Origin: Vicinamibacteraceae bacterium
Lineage (GTDB): Bacteria; Planctomycetota; Phycisphaerae; Phycisphaerales; UBA5793
DNA length: 43,923 nucleotides
NCBI GenBank assembly: GCA_011525805.1
Contig: WYBR01000128.1
Coordinates: 1-43,923, forward strand
Reading direction: 5' to 3'
Below are positions 41,824-43,923 of the stretch, piece by piece (positions within the stretch are counted from its first letter, which is position 1; every line of letters begins with the position of its first letter). The notes below the pieces were generated by a model that made no database searches, had not been told where the DNA came from, and saw nothing but the letters and a program-made list of their open reading frames with translations. The position numbers and the translations under genes were made by a program.

Positions 41824-43557
41824 TCACTGCCTTGTCTGCTCAGTGTCTTGACCCCCGCTTCCAAAAGCCGCCTCGGCCAGGTCGATTGCCCGCGCCAGGG
41901 CCGCGGCCTTGCTCACCGTCTCTTCATACTCCGCGGTCGGCTGCGAGTCGGCGACGATCCCCGCGCCGGCCTGGAGGTGGATGGTCCAGCGATCCTTCTG
42001 ATGCGCCTCGACCGGCACGACCATCGTCCGCAGCGCCAGCGCGATATCCATCTGATCATCAAACGACACGACGCCGATGCCGCCGCCATACGGCCCGCGG
42101 CGCGTCGGCTCCAACTCATCGATGATCTGCATCGCCCGCACCTTCGGCGCGCCGCTGACCGTCCCCACCGGCAACGCCGCGCGCAGCGCCGCCCACGAAT
42201 CCAGCCCAGCCGCCAGCACGCCCGTCACCGTCGAGGAAATGTGCATCACGTGGCTGTAGCGCTCGATCTCCATCATCCGGTCGATGCGCACGCTGCCGGG
42301 CTGCGCGACGCGGCCGATATCGTTGCGGCCGAGATCGACGAGCATGATGTGCTCGGCCCGCTCCTTCTCATCGGCGAGCAGTTCGCGCGCCAGGTTCGCA
42401 TCCTCCGCTTCCGTCGCCCCCCGCCGCCGCGTGCCCGCAAGGGGGCGGTTGACGACGCACCGATCGTGTACACGGCAGAGGATTTCGGGGCTCGACGCCA
42501 CGAGGATCGAGCCGCGCGCCTGCAGGTAGATCATGTATGGACTCGGATTGACAATCCGCAGCGCGCGATAGATTTCAAACGGGTCGGCCGTCGTCGTGCG
42601 CTCGAAGCGCTGGCTGAGCACGACCTGGAAGATGTCGCCGGCGAGGATGTACTCCCGGGCGCGGTTCACCGCCGCCTCGAACTGCGCCCGCGTCATGTTC
42701 GCGCGCATCGACTCGCGGCCGCGCGACGCGAGATCGAGATCGATCGACCCGGCCGGCAACGGCACGCTGTGCGTCTGCAACCGCTGCACAAACCGGTCCA
42801 GCGCCGCCGCGCCGCGCGCATACGCCGCGTCGATCCGATCCTCATTCACCACGGAGGGCACAGAGGGCACAGAGGGAGATTCAGGATTCGATTCAGAACC
42901 CTGTCCTGCACCTCTTTGAGTCCTGGAGCCTTGGGGGTTGGCCTTGTCTGCCCTCTCTGCGCTCTCTGTGTCTCTGTGATGAGTCAGGGCTTGCTCTTGT
43001 TCCACGCGCACCCAATGGACCGCGTAGACCATCTTGCGCGCATGGTCGAAGACCGCGACCGTCTCGTAAAGGCCCAGGTGGACATCCGGCAGGCCGCGAT
43101 CGTCGCGCGGGGCCGCGTCGAAGGGCAGTTTGCCCTCCTCGGCGTAGCGCACCGTGTCGTAGCCCGCATAGCCGACCCACCCGCCGCAGAACGCGCGCGG
43201 CAGGGACCGGCTCATCACCGGCCGCAGTTTCGCCGTGATGGCCCGCGGCACATCGAGCGGATCGTCGAGCCGCTCGACGCGCCGCTCGCCGCTTGCGTGA
43301 TCGTCGATCGTCACCTCGTGCTGGTGAGCGATGACCTCAACGCTCGGCTGGGCGCCGATGAAGGAGTACCGCCCCTGCTTGTCGCCGTTCTCGACCGATT
43401 CGAGCAGGAAACTCGGGGCCGCTCGCTCATCCGCGGCGACGAGGCGGCGATAGGCGAGCACGGGGGTGAGTTGATCCGAGAAGATCCGCCGCACCATCGG
43501 CACCAACCCGCCGCCCCCAGCCAGCGCCCGAAATGTCGCCCGATCAGTGTGGGACAT
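41824..43557 (-). CDS. trpE: Anthranilate synthase component I, with an in-frame palindromic insertion
   Basis: 577 residues. It makes anthranilate from chorismate with a glutaminase partner (TrpG), the first committed step to tryptophan. N-terminal Trp-binding motif SFLLESVENG at ~50-58; chorismate-binding core with ANMTRAQFEAAVNRAREYIL, NPSPYMIYLQ, AGTRRRGAT, GRNDIGRVAQPGSVRID, VGTVSGAPKVRAMQI and the closing QAGAGIVADS. Residues ~191-239 are an insertion absent from the family: it is translated from a palindromic DNA element and keeps the frame. The start is the first ATG before the family's N-terminus. No trpG is next to it. Confidence 0.93.
   Translation of the reverse strand: MSHTDRATFRALAGGGGLVPMVRRIFSDQLTPVLAYRRLVAADERAAPSFLLESVENGDKQGRYSFIGAQPSVEVIAHQHEVTIDDHASGERRVERLDDPLDVPRAITAKLRPVMSRSLPRAFCGGWVGYAGYDTVRYAEEGKLPFDAAPRDDRGLPDVHLGLYETVAVFDHARKMVYAVHWVRVEQEQALTHHRDTESAERADKANPQGSRTQRGAGQGSESNPESPSVPSVPSVVNEDRIDAAYARGAAALDRFVQRLQTHSVPLPAGSIDLDLASRGRESMRANMTRAQFEAAVNRAREYILAGDIFQVVLSQRFERTTTADPFEIYRALRIVNPSPYMIYLQARGSILVASSPEILCRVHDRCVVNRPLAGTRRRGATEAEDANLARELLADEKERAEHIMLVDLGRNDIGRVAQPGSVRIDRMMEIERYSHVMHISSTVTGVLAAGLDSWAALRAALPVGTVSGAPKVRAMQIIDELEPTRRGPYGGGIGVVSFDDQMDIALALRTMVVPVEAHQKDRWTIHLQAGAGIVADSQPTAEYEETVSKAAALARAIDLAEAAFGSGGQDTEQTRQ
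42845..42983. repeat. MITE-like palindromic element inserted in frame in trpE
   Basis: The left arm TTCACCACGGAGGGCACAGA followed by GGGCACAGAGGGA (42845-42877) matches the complement of the right arm at 42950-42983 (ACTCATCACAGAGACACAGA then GAGCGCAGAGAGG). The 72-base centre is not conserved. CACAGAGG-type triplet repeats like this occur in many environmental bacteria. It is 139 bases long, and together with flanking bases adds ~49 codons without a stop. Confidence 0.7.
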
Positions 43558-43599
43558 GGCGGGGGAGGATAGGCGGATGGGGAAGGGCCACGGCGCTAT

Positions 43600-43869
43600 T
43601 CAGTTGTGCTCGGGCGGCGGGGGCCAGTCGACGAGGGTGGGAGAATCGCCAGGTAGATCTTGTCGATGTTGTCTGAACTCATCATTATGGTCAAACCCCT
43701 CGGCGTATCCCCGCTCGTCCAGGGACAAGACAAAGGCAGCACCGTGGGGTCCGTTGTCGAGTGGCAATTGCAGCCGCTCTCCTCGAGTTGTTGACTTTAT
43801 TGATCTCTGCGCAGTTATAGATGATTGAGCGATTATGCCGATGTACTGGCATGCGAACCAAAGGATCAC
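43600..43869 (-). CDS. Doubtful small ORF upstream of trpE
   Basis: 89 codons, starting with GTG and overlapping the transposase start on the other strand. The C-terminal half (AAFVLSLDERGYAEGFDHND) reads like protein, but there is no ribosome site and the N-terminal half is not coding-like. It may be a truncated gene fragment. Apart from this, 43558-43850 holds the transposase promoter and nothing else I can support. Confidence 0.25.
   Translation of the reverse strand: MILWFACQYIGIIAQSSITAQRSIKSTTRGERLQLPLDNGPHGAAFVLSLDERGYAEGFDHNDEFRQHRQDLPGDSPTLVDWPPPPEHN
43791..43820 (+). promoter_or_regulatory. Putative promoter of the transposase-like gene
   Basis: TTGACT (43791-43796), an 18-base spacer and TTATAG (43815-43820) form a good sigma-70-like pair. 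The ATG of the next ORF is at 43851, ~25 bases from the expected start site. Confidence 0.5.
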
Positions 43870-43923
43870 CGGCGGAGCTGGAGGCGCGGCGACTGCGGGC
43901 GGCGGTTCTGTTGGGCCAGGGCA
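43851..43923 (+). CDS. Transposase/HTH N-terminus, IS630-like (3' partial)
   Basis: Only 24 codons fit in the window: MRTKGSPAELEARRLRAAVL LGQG. The AELEARRxxAVxLLxxG pattern is the first helix of the HTH domain of IS630-type and similar transposases. The end of the gene and any inverted repeats lie outside. No target duplication can be checked. Confidence 0.55.
   Translation, partial: MRTKGSPAELEARRLRAAVLLGQG

Noticed and set aside
41848-43572. Long plus-strand open frame (574 codons)
   Set aside because: Shadow of trpE; no motif, high Arg/His content.
1-43923. tRNA genes, rRNA genes and CRISPR arrays
   Set aside because: Looked for cloverleaf-type T-loops, rRNA blocks and regular direct repeats with spacers; none seen. 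In particular no selC-like tRNA was found.

Overview
The window looks like chromosomal DNA of a GC-rich Gram-negative bacterium. Secreted RHS, subtilisin and transglutaminase-like proteins in a recurrent style, high GC, and the repeat types all suggest a planctomycete or relative. That assignment is an inference from gene style; the window holds no rRNA or other phylogenetic marker.

Layout. 1-3.5 kb: the C-terminal end of an RHS toxin with two unrecognised downstream ORFs, decayed RHS pieces on both strands, and a DUF488 gene. 3.5-13.1 kb: housekeeping and envelope genes, namely a secreted transglutaminase-like protein, a TlpA-type redoxin, a MATE exporter, mutY, fumC and purH. 13.1-20.9 kb: a split cytochrome b pair, a sugar-isomerase-like TIM barrel, aroK coupled to a squalene/phytoene-synthase-like gene, an HtrA/DegP protease and ispE. 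21-28.3 kb: a secreted pair including a subtilisin, then a CvpA-like / degenerate GspE-like / PilT operon. 28.9-39.6 kb: an exopolysaccharide- or peptide-modification-like region with asnB, a radical SAM/SPASM gene, an ABC-2 permease and two secreted transglutaminase-like proteins, interrupted by a second patch of RHS debris carrying a DUF6883/DUF4926 pair. 39.9-43.9 kb: a beta-helix protein, trpE and the start of a transposase.

Three points deserve most attention. (1) The redoxin gene at 5711-6835 is split by an in-frame TGA exactly where the first Cys of its CPPC motif should be. A hairpin just after the TGA strongly resembles a bacterial SECIS, so this is probably a selenoprotein with a UPPC active site. 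(2) An unnamed domain of about 90 residues, ending in a near-invariant SDN(T/S)DPRTNGR motif, occurs five times in four neighbouring proteins: a radical SAM enzyme, its coupled small partner and two secreted transglutaminase-like proteins. It probably marks one functional system. (3) Several families of short palindromes are scattered through the window, one of them inserted in frame inside trpE.

All coordinates come from reading the sequence by eye and from conceptual translation. No database search was run, and family names rest on recognised motifs.
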